NCBI RefSeq assembly: GCF_002902085.1
Contig: NZ_PPQR01000009.1
Coordinates: 1 to 49,725 of the forward strand
Source of the DNA: Staphylococcus simiae
GTDB taxonomy: Bacteria; Bacillota; Bacilli; Staphylococcales; Staphylococcaceae
Direction of reading: 5' to 3'
DNA length: 49,725 nt
Numbering within the stretch: position 1 is the first letter of the stretch; each line of letters begins with the position of its first letter. Shown here piece after piece: positions 15,883 through 24,791 of the stretch. A model generated the notes under the pieces. It saw nothing but the letters and a program-made list of their open reading frames with translations. It searched no databases and was not told the origin of the DNA. The position numbers and the translations under genes are program-made.

Positions 15883-17250
15883 ATGTTAAATGAACAATTA
15901 ATCAATGAAAAAAAGCAGGATAAAATAAATAAAAATTTAAAAAATCTTAATTATAAGGTTATTGTTTTGGATGATGATCCAACTGGTACACAAACAGTTA
16001 AAGATTTACCAGTCTACACAGATTGGACAGAAGAATTATTAATGGATGGTTTTGAACAATCCAATAATATGTTTTATATTTTGACGAATTCTCGGGCTCT
16101 AAATGAACAAGAAACTACCATTTTACATCAAGAAATAAGTGAAAAAATTGAAAAGGTAGCAAAAAAATTAAATACTCGATATTTGATTATAAGTAGGGGC
16201 GATTCAACTCTTAGAGGACACTTTTATTTAGAGCCTAAAGTGTTAAATGATGCTTCAAATACTGGGTTTGACGCTATATTTTATTTACCGGAATTTTTTG
16301 AAGGTGAACGATACACATATAATGGTGTCCATTATTTAAAAGAAGGAGAAAATTATATTCCTGTATCACAAAGTGAATTTTCAAAAGATACTACGTTCGG
16401 TTTTAAATCTGAAACAATGGCAGATTTTATTAGTGAAAAAAGTAATGGTGTCTTAGATTCTAACGATGTTTATCACATTTCATTACAGAATATCAGACAA
16501 AGAGAACATGATGAAATCTTTAAAATCTTTGATGACTTAAATAATTTGGATGCTGTAGTTGTAGATGCACTCAACGATGAAGATATGGATTATTTCGTAG
16601 CCTGCTTAACAGAATATTTAGCTACAAAAGACAAAAAATTTATCTTTAGAACAGCAGCATCTTTTGTTAAAGCGATATGTGAAACACCAGGAGAAATTAT
16701 TAATTTAAAACAATATAAACAGAGTAATCATGGGGGAGTCATTATTGTTGGATCACATGTTAAGAAGTCTACTGATCAACTTAAGCATTTATTAAATAAT
16801 ACTAATATCAAATCACTTGAATTTGATGTTAAACAAGTTACTAAAGATACATTGGGAGACTATATCAATGAAAAAGCAAACGAAGTTGAGAATATAATTT
16901 TAAGTGGTAAAGATGTAGTTATCTATACATCCCGAGATGTAATAAAAACAGAAGATTTGAATAATAATTTGAGCATATCTACAAATATTTCAAATAGTCT
17001 AGTAGCAATTATAAGTAAACTAAAGATACAGCCTAATTTTATTATTGCTAAAGGTGGAATTACATCAAGTGATGTGGCAACAAAGGGATTAAATATTAAA
17101 AAAGCACAAGTAATAGGTCAAATTACAAAAGGGGTTCCAGTTTGGTTGACTGGTGAGGAAGCGAAATATAAAAAAATGCCGTATGTAATTTTCCCAGGGA
17201 ATGTTGGAGAAGTTGATACTTTATCAGAAGTATATCAATTGAATAGTTAA
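15883..17250 (+). CDS. otnK: Four-carbon acid sugar kinase (DUF1537, OtnK-like)
   Basis: 455 residues. The N-terminal domain has the DDDPTGTQT phosphoryl-transfer motif (about residues 26-34) and ISRGDSTLRGHF (about 103-114); the C-terminal nucleotide-binding domain has IAKGGITSSDVA (about 386-397). In OtnK enzymes ATP phosphorylates 3-oxo-tetronate, itself made by the upstream dehydrogenase after isomerisation. It starts eight bases after the dehydrogenase stop. The OtnC decarboxylase and the OtnI isomerase that complete the published pathway are not in this window. Confidence 0.85.
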   Translation: MLNEQLINEKKQDKINKNLKNLNYKVIVLDDDPTGTQTVKDLPVYTDWTEELLMDGFEQSNNMFYILTNSRALNEQETTILHQEISEKIEKVAKKLNTRYLIISRGDSTLRGHFYLEPKVLNDASNTGFDAIFYLPEFFEGERYTYNGVHYLKEGENYIPVSQSEFSKDTTFGFKSETMADFISEKSNGVLDSNDVYHISLQNIRQREHDEIFKIFDDLNNLDAVVVDALNDEDMDYFVACLTEYLATKDKKFIFRTAASFVKAICETPGEIINLKQYKQSNHGGVIIVGSHVKKSTDQLKHLLNNTNIKSLEFDVKQVTKDTLGDYINEKANEVENIILSGKDVVIYTSRDVIKTEDLNNNLSISTNISNSLVAIISKLKIQPNFIIAKGGITSSDVATKGLNIKKAQVIGQITKGVPVWLTGEEAKYKKMPYVIFPGNVGEVDTLSEVYQLNS

Positions 17251-17269
17251 TAAACAGGGGTGATGAGGA

Positions 17270-18631
17270 ATGTTTGAAACAATTTGGCCTCTTATAGCTG
17301 TAGTTATAGGAGTTTTAATTTTACTTGCTTTAATTATGTGGTTTAAGTTAAATACATTTATTTCATTAATTATTACTTCAATGATTACTGGAATGATGTT
17401 AGGTATTCCAATTGATAAAATCGTTGAAACGATTCAAAAAGGTATGGGAGATACCTTAGGAAGTATTGCAATCATTTTTGGACTAGGGTCCATTTTAGGT
17501 AAATTGCTGTCAGAAGGTGGCGGTGCTACTAGAATTGCAGATAAGTTAATTAATACATTTGGTGCTAAATATGTAGCATGGGCTATGATTATTGCATCAT
17601 TTATTATTGGTATTTCATTATTTTTAGAAGTTGCATTTGTGTTATTAGTACCACTTGTTTTCACATTAGCAAAAAGAATGAATATTTCAAATCTTAAAGT
17701 AGGTTTACCAATGGCTGCAGCTATAGCAGTCACACATGGTTTTTTACCTCCTCATCCGGGGCCAGTTGCTATATCACAAGCTCTGAATGCTAATATTGGT
17801 CACGTATTAATGTATGGAGTTATTATTGGTTTACCATTAGCTATAATTGTAGGAATATTGTTTCCGAAAATTTCATATAAACTTACTCCGTCAGCTTTTT
17901 CTAAAGAAGGAAATCAAGAAAGTATAGCTGAAGTACATAATATTGAAGAAAAAAGTTTACCAGGCTTTTCAATTAGTTTATTAACGGCTCTGAGTCCAGT
18001 TATTTTGATGTTATTTGCAACAATCGTACAATTAATAACTGGACATGAAAATGGTAAAGCTTCTGGTATCGAAGGCTTTATTTATTTTATAGGTTCATCA
18101 ACAACAGCAATGGTTATGGCTGTATTAATTGCGATTTATACTATGGGAATCAGAAGAAATCAATCGATGAATACAATAATGGAAACTGTAACAGAAGCAA
18201 TTACTCCAATTGCTATGCTATTACTTATCATCGGTGGTGGCGGTGTATTTAAGCAAGTACTTATAAATGGTGGAGTAGGAGATACCATTTCTAAGCTATT
18301 TCATGGATCAGATATGTCGCCAATCTTTTTAGCATGGCTGGCTGCTGCATTATTAAGACTAGCATTAGGGTCAACGACGGTATCTGCTTTATCATCAGTA
18401 GGTATTGTATTACCGCTTATACAATCTGTTGATGTTAATATATCTCTTGTAGTTTTAGCTATAGGTGCTGGTAGTATTTTTTGTTCGCATGTTAATGATG
18501 CAGGATTTTGGATGTTTAAAGAGTATTTTGGCTTAACAATAAAAGAAACATTCTTAACTTGGACATTATTAGAATCTGTCTTATCGGTATTAGGTTTAGG
18601 CTTTATCTTATTAGTTAATGTAATAATTTGA
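17270..18631 (+). CDS. GntP-family sugar-acid permease
   Basis: 453 residues with about 12 transmembrane segments. The family features are visible: GLGSILGKLLSEGGGATRIA (about 73-92), a conserved HGFLPPHPGP motif (about 158-167) and, near the end, CSHVNDAGFWMFKEYFG. GntP proteins import gluconate and related acids with protons; here the neighbours predict threonate or erythronate. GGGGTGATG precedes the start. Last gene of the operon, followed by a hairpin terminator. It is the only transporter in the cassette. Confidence 0.9.
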   Translation: MFETIWPLIAVVIGVLILLALIMWFKLNTFISLIITSMITGMMLGIPIDKIVETIQKGMGDTLGSIAIIFGLGSILGKLLSEGGGATRIADKLINTFGAKYVAWAMIIASFIIGISLFLEVAFVLLVPLVFTLAKRMNISNLKVGLPMAAAIAVTHGFLPPHPGPVAISQALNANIGHVLMYGVIIGLPLAIIVGILFPKISYKLTPSAFSKEGNQESIAEVHNIEEKSLPGFSISLLTALSPVILMLFATIVQLITGHENGKASGIEGFIYFIGSSTTAMVMAVLIAIYTMGIRRNQSMNTIMETVTEAITPIAMLLLIIGGGGVFKQVLINGGVGDTISKLFHGSDMSPIFLAWLAAALLRLALGSTTVSALSSVGIVLPLIQSVDVNISLVVLAIGAGSIFCSHVNDAGFWMFKEYFGLTIKETFLTWTLLESVLSVLGLGFILLVNVII

Positions 18632-18695
18632 TAAAGATAATTTTAGTGAACTAGTTGCATAATTTTAAAACATAAAGTAAATAAAGTGTTATTTA

Positions 18696-18728
18696 GCCAT
18701 CTACTAGCACGTTAGTAGGTGGTGTTTT
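18696..18728 (+). terminator. Terminator of the sugar-acid operon
   Basis: CCATCTACTA pairs with TAGTAGGTGG around GCACGT, followed by TGTTTTG. Confidence 0.75.
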
Positions 18729-18881
18729 GTATTATGGAAAAGTTGAATTCTTTAGATAATGCAACTAATTTTAAAAATAATAAGAATATTGCATATATAT
18801 TTTTAATTTATATAGAAAGTTGATTGAAAATAAATTAAAATTGTTTTGTAAGATAAAATTGAATATGAGGAGAACAACTGG

Positions 18882-20183
18882 ATGAATTGTTTAAATTGTG
18901 GGGGACATGTAGATAGTACAGATAAATTTTGTCAACATTGTGGTCATAATTTAATAAATGACAAAAATAATGGTGATAATATAACAACTGAGAAAATTGA
19001 GGAACATCATTGTCCAAATTGTCATGTCGTCGTTGCATCGAATGATAAATTTTGTAATAACTGTGGATATCATCTAACACATGCTTTTAATGATAAAAAC
19101 TTTAATCATAGTGATGAACAAGTTGAAAGTCATATAGCAGATAATACAAATTTGGCTCAAGAAGCTAAAAATTTATTCCATCACACTACGAAATCAATCG
19201 GTAAACTCGCTGGGAATGAAGAAGCGCTAAAGCTTAACTTGAGAGATATGTTTTCAGAAGTGTTTAAAAGGCATTCCAAAGATGAAGCGGATGACATTTT
19301 TATAGCTGGAACAAGGAGTACCACGCCGCATATTAATAACGTGTCTAAAGAATGGGGCAAGCCTTGGGTATTTTCACGCGTCTTTGTTGCCTTAGCAATC
19401 ACTTTTATTGGTTTATGGGTGTTATTTAATACGTTTGGTAATCTTAATGCACTGCCTGGCATGATATTTATAGGAGCGTTAGTTGTACCAATTTCAGGGT
19501 TGATATTCTTTTTTGAATCAAATGCCTTTCGAAATATTAGTTTCTTCGAAGTGTTAAAAATGTTCTTTATTGGTGGTGTATTTTCATTATTAACTACGAT
19601 TATTTTATATCAATTTGTGTCGTTTAGTTATGAATATCAGATTTTTGGTATTATGACGGTGGCAGATGCCTTTCTTGTAGGTTTAATTGAAGAGGTTGGA
19701 AAAGCTATCATTGTTATTATTTTTATTAACTATTTACATACGAATAAAATTTTGAATGGTTTACTTATTGGTGCTGCGATTGGAGCTGGATTTGCAGTAT
19801 TTGAAACAGCTGGATACATAATGAATGCAGAATCAGTAGATGTGCAATTAATGAATGAAACGATTGTGTTAAGAGCTTGGTCAGCCTTAGGTGGTCATAT
19901 TGTCTGGGCAGCTATGGTTGGTGCAGCAGCTGTGATTGCCAAAGGAACATATCAATTCAAATGGGAAAACATTATAGATAAACGTTTTTTATTCTTCTTT
20001 TTCTTTGCCGTAGTGTTACACGGTATATGGGACACAGATTTTACTATACTAGGAAGCTTGTATTTAAAAATAATTATTTTAATAGTTATCGCGTGGGTTA
20101 TTATTTTTATATTAATGAGAGCAGGATTGACTCAAGTAAATAAATTACAGCAACAATATATAGAAGAGAGAGAGGAGCTATAA
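18882..20183 (+). CDS. Double zinc-ribbon PrsW-family membrane protease
   Basis: 433 residues. Two N-terminal zinc ribbons (CLNCGG..FCQHCG and CPNCHV..FCNNCG, within the first 66 residues) sit before a soluble linker and about eight transmembrane segments. The membrane part has the glutamic-protease signature of PrsW: LIEEVGKA (Glu 270, Glu 271), FAVFETAGYI, GGHIVWAAM and LHGIWDT. PrsW cleaves a membrane anti-sigma factor in Bacillus; here the ribbons suggest a protein-sensing front. The start follows ATGAGGAGAAC. Only two bases separate it from the next zinc-ribbon gene, so they are co-expressed and probably act together. Substrate unknown. Confidence 0.85.
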   Translation: MNCLNCGGHVDSTDKFCQHCGHNLINDKNNGDNITTEKIEEHHCPNCHVVVASNDKFCNNCGYHLTHAFNDKNFNHSDEQVESHIADNTNLAQEAKNLFHHTTKSIGKLAGNEEALKLNLRDMFSEVFKRHSKDEADDIFIAGTRSTTPHINNVSKEWGKPWVFSRVFVALAITFIGLWVLFNTFGNLNALPGMIFIGALVVPISGLIFFFESNAFRNISFFEVLKMFFIGGVFSLLTTIILYQFVSFSYEYQIFGIMTVADAFLVGLIEEVGKAIIVIIFINYLHTNKILNGLLIGAAIGAGFAVFETAGYIMNAESVDVQLMNETIVLRAWSALGGHIVWAAMVGAAAVIAKGTYQFKWENIIDKRFLFFFFFAVVLHGIWDTDFTILGSLYLKIIILIVIAWVIIFILMRAGLTQVNKLQQQYIEEREEL

Positions 20184-20185
20184 AT

Positions 20186-20986
20186 ATGAAGTATTGTCCT
20201 AATTGTGGTCATGAAATAGAAGGGCATCAAACATTTTGTAATAACTGTGGTCATAAATTGACTGCTAGTGAGCAGAATCAAACTCAAAGTAATACCAATG
20301 AAAGCCGTCAAAGTAGACCGACGCCGGTTCAAAGACCGAATCCGCAAAGATATCAAAGTCCATATTATCCTCCACAAAAAGATGGTATGTCGACATTTTT
20401 AAAAGTAATATTGATTATCATTTCACTAGTTGTCTTAGCTTTACTGTTATTTGGTGCGTATTATGCATATAAGACATTTATCGCTAATAATAACGAACCA
20501 GTAACGTCTCAAGATCAAAATAATGGTTCAAATCATAGTCATCCTACTGGGAGCTCTTCATCACATCATACCAATACAGCAAGAGGTCCTGAAATTAGTA
20601 TATACAGCGATTCATTTGATAAAGAATTTATGAAATCTTCATCTAAGGATGGATATGATGGTGTATATGAAGGTATGACTAGAGCCGAAGTTGAAAATAA
20701 ATATGGTCGACCAAGTGGTGATGTTTATGTATCTGGAGATAGATATGATAAGTATGGAGACTTAGGCGTATTATATAGAGATGGTCAAGTTAGAGACGTT
20801 GTTGTTGCACCAACTAACGTTTCAGAAAATGACTACGTAGATCATTATGGTGAACCAGATGATAGACGTCATAACTTATTAATTTATGATGCTTATAAAC
20901 ATAATGACTTTAGTGTAGTAGTAAATATTGATGATGATGGTATGGTTACATCTATTGAAAATATTGACCAGCTACCAGAAGACTAA
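20186..20986 (+). CDS. Zinc-ribbon single-pass membrane protein
   Basis: 266 residues: an N-terminal zinc ribbon (CPNCG..FCNNCG, Cys 4, 7, 18 and 21), a Gln/Asn/Pro-rich linker, one membrane helix (about 68-92: LKVILIIISLVVLALLLF), an Asn/Ser/His-rich spacer and a C-terminal extracellular domain (YDGVYEGMTRAEVENKYGRP, about 158-177) that resembles small SmpA/OmlA-like folds. The AGAGAGGAGC Shine-Dalgarno lies at the end of the PrsW-type gene. The same layout as the protease at its N-terminus suggests the two ribbons recognise a common partner. Family unnamed. Confidence 0.75.
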   Translation: MKYCPNCGHEIEGHQTFCNNCGHKLTASEQNQTQSNTNESRQSRPTPVQRPNPQRYQSPYYPPQKDGMSTFLKVILIIISLVVLALLLFGAYYAYKTFIANNNEPVTSQDQNNGSNHSHPTGSSSSHHTNTARGPEISIYSDSFDKEFMKSSSKDGYDGVYEGMTRAEVENKYGRPSGDVYVSGDRYDKYGDLGVLYRDGQVRDVVVAPTNVSENDYVDHYGEPDDRRHNLLIYDAYKHNDFSVVVNIDDDGMVTSIENIDQLPED

Positions 20987-20997
20987 AATAATTTAAA

Positions 20998-21043
20998 GAC
21001 GACACCTTGTTATTATTTTCGATAGCAGGGTGTTGTTGTTTCT
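20998..21043 (+). terminator. Terminator of the zinc-ribbon operon
   Basis: ACGACACCTTG and CAGGGTGTTGT form a stem with some mispairing, followed by T-rich sequence. Confidence 0.6.
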
Positions 21044-21200
21044 ACAACAATTATAAGATGAGTAACACGTAGTCAGAACAAAATGTTTCTTTTTCAAGTG
21101 CACATTTGACACAAGCTAGCGTAATCGCACAAAATAAGGTAAAATTTAACACTTCATATTCATGCGTGTAAAATATTTTAAGTGATTGAAGGAGACATCA

Positions 21201-21611
21201 ATGAAAAAGTTTAAAACGAATAAGTTAAGTGAGCAATTTTCCAATTTATTATTATTAGCAGTTAACATTTGTATCGGTGCGATAGCTGTTACTTTAGTCA
21301 TATTTTTATTTACCGAAGTCTTTGGTTTCTTTGAAAATTTATTCCTCAAAAATAGTGACTTAAAATATAATCAAATTATTGAAGATTTACTTGTATCATT
21401 CATGTATATCGAATTTATCTTACTAATTGTTCAATATTTCAAACGCAACTATCATTTCTCTTTATAATATTTTATATATCTAGGAATTACGGCAATTGTT
21501 AGAATTATTATTGTCGAACATAGCGATGCTGTAAACACAATATTATTATTAGTAGGTATCTTTATTTTAACAATTTCGTTATATTGTCTGAAGAAATTCA
21601 CTATAGACTAG
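21201..21611 (+). pseudogene. psiE: psiE broken by an in-frame stop codon
   Basis: The frame at 21201 (after GAAGGAGAC) reads as a PsiE-type membrane protein, with VNICIGAIAVTLVIFLFTEV and the conserved YIEFILLIVQYFKRNYHF. It then meets TAA at 21465-21467 and continues in the same frame, YFIYLGITAIVRIIIVEHSD through TILLLVGIFILTISLYCLKK, to a TAG at 21609-21611. Together the two parts make about 136 codons, the usual PsiE length. One base-level event created the stop; no frameshift is needed. Read-through is possible but the gene is best called a recent pseudogene. The upstream TTG at 21186 is not needed. Confidence 0.8.
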
Positions 21612-21704
21612 AAGCGCTGAATAGATGCATATCGGTTCACGAGGTCACACTAGCAAACATAACAAGATTAAAGTTGTGAAAGTCATAAGTGAGGTAATGG
21701 GTTT

Positions 21705-22169
21705 ATGAATAAAATAAAAATACTTACCCTAACAAGCTTCGTAATGTATATAATACTTATTATATATACACTTGTGCTTAATAAACGTTTACCCCAAAAT
21801 GTTCCTATACATTATGATGTTACAGGTAGTGCTGATAATTACAGTCATAAATTGATATTATTGGTAATTACTGTGTTAATGCTTATTATATGGCTTATCT
21901 TATATTTAAGCACACGATTTTATGAAAATATGGTTGAATTTATGCAATATGATTATTCAAAGAATGAAATATATAGAACTAAATTAGTGTTATGTATTTT
22001 AAATTTAGAAATTAGTGTTTATATTATGGTGCAAGGTGTTAATCAACTCACAGAAATGGTTTATCAATATTATATCAATCAATTTATTATCAATAGTTTA
22101 AGTATAGTAATTGTTGTTATGACATTAATAATCGTTTGTATTAAAGAAATTAAGCATCGAAAAAAATGA
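21705..22169 (+). CDS. DUF1648-type membrane protein
   Basis: 154 residues with four membrane segments. The loop LPQNVPIHYDVTGSADNYSHK (split here as LPQNVPIHYDVTG and SADNYSHK, about residues 28-48) is the DUF1648 signature found in SdpI-like immunity proteins and small membrane proteins of Firmicutes. It lacks the rest of SdpI. GAGGTAATGGG lies before the start. It stands alone between the psiE pseudogene and a hairpin. Role unknown. Confidence 0.8.
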   Translation: MNKIKILTLTSFVMYIILIIYTLVLNKRLPQNVPIHYDVTGSADNYSHKLILLVITVLMLIIWLILYLSTRFYENMVEFMQYDYSKNEIYRTKLVLCILNLEISVYIMVQGVNQLTEMVYQYYINQFIINSLSIVIVVMTLIIVCIKEIKHRKK

Positions 22170-22205
22170 TGATGCTAACTTGAATAAAAACGCGACTATA
22201 GTGTA

Positions 22206-22262
22206 TGCCCCAAATCTAATGGGAGAAAGTTACTTTTCTATATTAGATTTGAGGCATTAATT
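22206..22262. terminator. Hairpin between converging genes
   Basis: TGCCCCAAATCTAAT (22206-22220) pairs, with one mismatch, with ATTAGATTTGAGGCA (22242-22256). Confidence 0.7.
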
Positions 22263-22340
22263 ATTTTACTGTTTACAGCTAGTTGTCATGTACGATTTCC
22301 ATTCTTAGCTTACTTGTGCTTACTAGCATGTTAAATGTAA

Positions 22341-22688
22341 CTACAATAAATGATGGTCTTTTAATAATGTTTCAATATATGTGCCTTTGATTTTTTTCAA
22401 GAATCCTGATAATGCAAGTTTTTGAATAGGATTATGTTCTGTAATCTCCTGTAAGTCTTGACGATCATTAAGTTGGTAAACGGCATCCATTAAGACACGA
22501 ATATCAAATGGTGTACCTACCACTTCTGGAACGCCACGATCAATATTTAGTAATTGATAGACAGCTTCCATGGCCGTACGTACAGAGTATTCAGTAGTAA
22601 AGACCGTATCGCGTTCAGTTTCCGCAAAATTACCTATAAATGCTAAATTACAAGATTGATGAGGAACAACTATCTTATTGGATACCAT
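22341..22688 (-). pseudogene. Oleate hydratase, C-terminal remnant
   Basis: 115 residues that match the last fifth of oleate hydratase (the 67-kDa myosin-cross-reactive antigen family, about 590 residues): PHQSCNLAFIGNFAETERD, then VFTTEYSVRTAMEAVYQLLN and IDRGVPEVVGTPFDIR. A stop codon lies immediately before the first ATG and nothing of the FAD-binding N-terminal four fifths is found upstream; 22689-22970 is the lctP promoter. The enzyme hydrates unsaturated fatty acids and protects against them. In S. aureus the full gene lies close to lctP, so this is a deletion relic in place. Confidence 0.85.
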
Positions 22689-22836
22689 TTAGTAAAAGCA
22701 CACCTTAACAGCACGTCATTATTGACTTTGACATCGTATATAAATTTGTCGGTTCAACGAAAAATTATTAATTAAATGATTCATTTATTAAAATAAAATG
22801 ATATTATATTTGTTGTGGTCTTAAGATATGTATTTT

Positions 22837-22854
22837 ATGTGACATTTTTCACAA
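22837..22854 (+). promoter_or_regulatory. Rex-box-like site 1 upstream of lctP
   Basis: ATGTGACATTTTTCACAA fits the Rex consensus TTGTGAANNNNTTCACAA except at the left arm. It lies upstream of the predicted -35 (TTGACG, 22862-22867). Confidence 0.6.
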
Positions 22855-22894
22855 AATTGAATTGACGGATGATTGTAGGCGTGTTACATTTATT

Positions 22895-22912
22895 TTGTGA
22901 AATAAATCACAA
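22895..22912 (+). promoter_or_regulatory. Rex-box-like site 2 at the lctP start site
   Basis: TTGTGAAATAAATCACAA differs from the consensus TTGTGAANNNNTTCACAA at one base. It overlaps the region just after the -10 (TACATT, 22885-22890). Rex would repress at low NADH and release at high NADH. Confidence 0.75.
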
Positions 22913-22970
22913 TCAAATGATGTTTATTATTTAATTTAATATATTTTATTAAAGAGAGAAGGAGTCATTT

Positions 22971-24563
22971 ATGTTATTACTTAGCGTCAACCCGTTTGAC
23001 AATATTGGGTTATCAGCACTAGTTGCAGCAGTGCCGATTATTTTATTCTTATTATGTTTAACTATTTTTAAAATGAAAGGTATCTATGCAGCGTTAACAA
23101 CATTAGTTGTAACATTACTTGTTGCTTTACCAGTATTTAAATTAGCTATACCAGTATCAGCTGGCGCAATTACTGAAGGTGTTGTAGCAGGTATATTCCC
23201 TATAGGTTATATCGTCTTGATGGCAGTTTGGTTATATAAAGTTTCTATTAAGACTGGTCAATTTAATATCATTCAAGATAGTATTGCCAGCATTTCACAA
23301 GACCAACGTATTCAATTACTATTGATAGGTTTTTGTTTTAACGCATTTTTAGAAGGTGCAGCAGGATTTGGTGTACCAATTGCTATTTGTGCAGTATTAC
23401 TTATTCAATTAGGTTTTGAACCATTAAAAGCTGCCATGCTATGTTTAATTGCTAATGGCGCAGCAGGTGCGTTTGGTGCTATTGGTTTACCAGTTAGTAT
23501 TATTGATACGTTCAACTTGGGTGGCGGTGTCAATGCATTGAGTGTATCAACATTCTCAGCATTAACATTACCAATTTTAAATTTCATCATTCCATTCGTC
23601 TTAGTATATATTATAGATGGTTTTAAAGGTATTAAAGAAATCTTACCAATTATTTTAACGGTAAGTACAACTTATGCTGGTTTACAATTATTGTTAACTG
23701 TATTCCAAGGACCAGAATTAGCAGATATTATTCCTCCATTAGCTACAATGGTTGTTTTAGCAGTTGTATGTCGTAGATATAAACCAAAACATATTTTCAG
23801 ATTACAAGATAATCAAAAAGACATTCAAAAACGTACAATTAAAGAAATTATTTATGCGTGGAGTCCATTTGTTATTTTAACTGTTATCGTATTATTCTGG
23901 AGTGCACCATTTTTCAAAAAATTATTCATGCCTGGTGGTGCTTTAGAAAAATTAGTATTAACAATACCATTGCCACAAACTGTTAGTGCCTTGTCACCAA
24001 AAGGTATTGTCTTACGACTTGATATTATCGGTGCGACAGGTACAGCAATTTTACTAACTGTGATCTTAACGATGATTATTACGAAGATAAATCTTAAAGC
24101 AGCAGGTGCATTATTTGTAGAAGCATTTAAAGAATTATGGATTCCAATCATTACTATTTCTGTTATTTTAGCAATTGCGAAAGTGATGACATATGGTGGT
24201 ATGACTGTAGCAATGGGTCAAGGTATCGCGAAAGCCGGTTCAATATTCCCATTGTTCTCACCAGTACTTGGTTGGATTGGCGTATTTATGACAGGATCAG
24301 TAACAAACAACAATACATTGTTTGCACCAATTCAAACAACAGTAGCACAACAAATTTCAACAAGCGCACCATTATTAGTTGCAGCGAATACTGCCGGTGG
24401 TGTAGCAGCAAAACTAATTTCACCACAATCGATTGCAATTGCAACAGCAGCAGTTAAAAAAGTCGGTGAAGAATCAGCACTACTTAAAATGACACTTAAA
24501 TACAGTATCGGCTTTGCTATCTTCATCTGTATTTGGACATACATCCTAACATTGATATTCTAG
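22971..24563 (+). CDS. lctP: L-lactate permease
   Basis: 530 residues, the usual length for LctP, with about 14 membrane segments and a polar loop near residue 265. Typical segments are NAFLEGAAGFGVPIAI (about 124-139) and TGSVTNNNTLFAPIQ (about 443-457). It carries lactate with protons in or out. Start after AGAAGGAGTC. Its upstream region has two Rex-like sites, so it responds to redox state. The last 28 codons and the terminator are duplicated at 31500-31722; see the direct-repeat entries. The gene here is intact. Confidence 0.97.
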   Translation: MLLLSVNPFDNIGLSALVAAVPIILFLLCLTIFKMKGIYAALTTLVVTLLVALPVFKLAIPVSAGAITEGVVAGIFPIGYIVLMAVWLYKVSIKTGQFNIIQDSIASISQDQRIQLLLIGFCFNAFLEGAAGFGVPIAICAVLLIQLGFEPLKAAMLCLIANGAAGAFGAIGLPVSIIDTFNLGGGVNALSVSTFSALTLPILNFIIPFVLVYIIDGFKGIKEILPIILTVSTTYAGLQLLLTVFQGPELADIIPPLATMVVLAVVCRRYKPKHIFRLQDNQKDIQKRTIKEIIYAWSPFVILTVIVLFWSAPFFKKLFMPGGALEKLVLTIPLPQTVSALSPKGIVLRLDIIGATGTAILLTVILTMIITKINLKAAGALFVEAFKELWIPIITISVILAIAKVMTYGGMTVAMGQGIAKAGSIFPLFSPVLGWIGVFMTGSVTNNNTLFAPIQTTVAQQISTSAPLLVAANTAGGVAAKLISPQSIAIATAAVKKVGEESALLKMTLKYSIGFAIFICIWTYILTLIF

Positions 24564-24701
24564 AATATAATATTTAGGAAAGTTAAGTTGTGAACACTAT
24601 ATAATAGAAGGTATGCGTTTGTAGTGAAACGTATGACTGTACAAATTAAAGAGACATCCCTTGTACCGTGAATGAAAATGGTACAAGGGATGTTTTTGTT
24701 A
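24479..24701 (+). repeat. 223-bp direct repeat, left copy (lctP tail and terminator)
   Basis: Aligns without gaps to 31500-31722 with 5 mismatches in 223 positions. Three of them lie in the lctP coding part and all three are third-position synonymous changes (GCT/GCA, ATC/ATA, TTC/TTT); a fourth, TAG/TAA, keeps the stop. So both copies evolved as functional lctP ends before they met. Confidence 0.97.
24655..24699 (+). terminator. lctP terminator
   Basis: CATCCCTTGTACC (24655-24667) pairs perfectly with GGTACAAGGGATG (24680-24692) around 12 bases; T run follows. Copied at 31676-31718. Confidence 0.9.
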
Positions 24702-24791
24702 ATAATCGTATAAAATTTATAGTTGAGAAAGTATTTAAATATTAAATGATTACTGAAAATAAATGTTTAATTACAGATTTATTACAGATAA

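Noticed and set aside
24137..24457. 106-residue frame inside lctP
   Set aside because: Shadow in another frame of a conserved permease.
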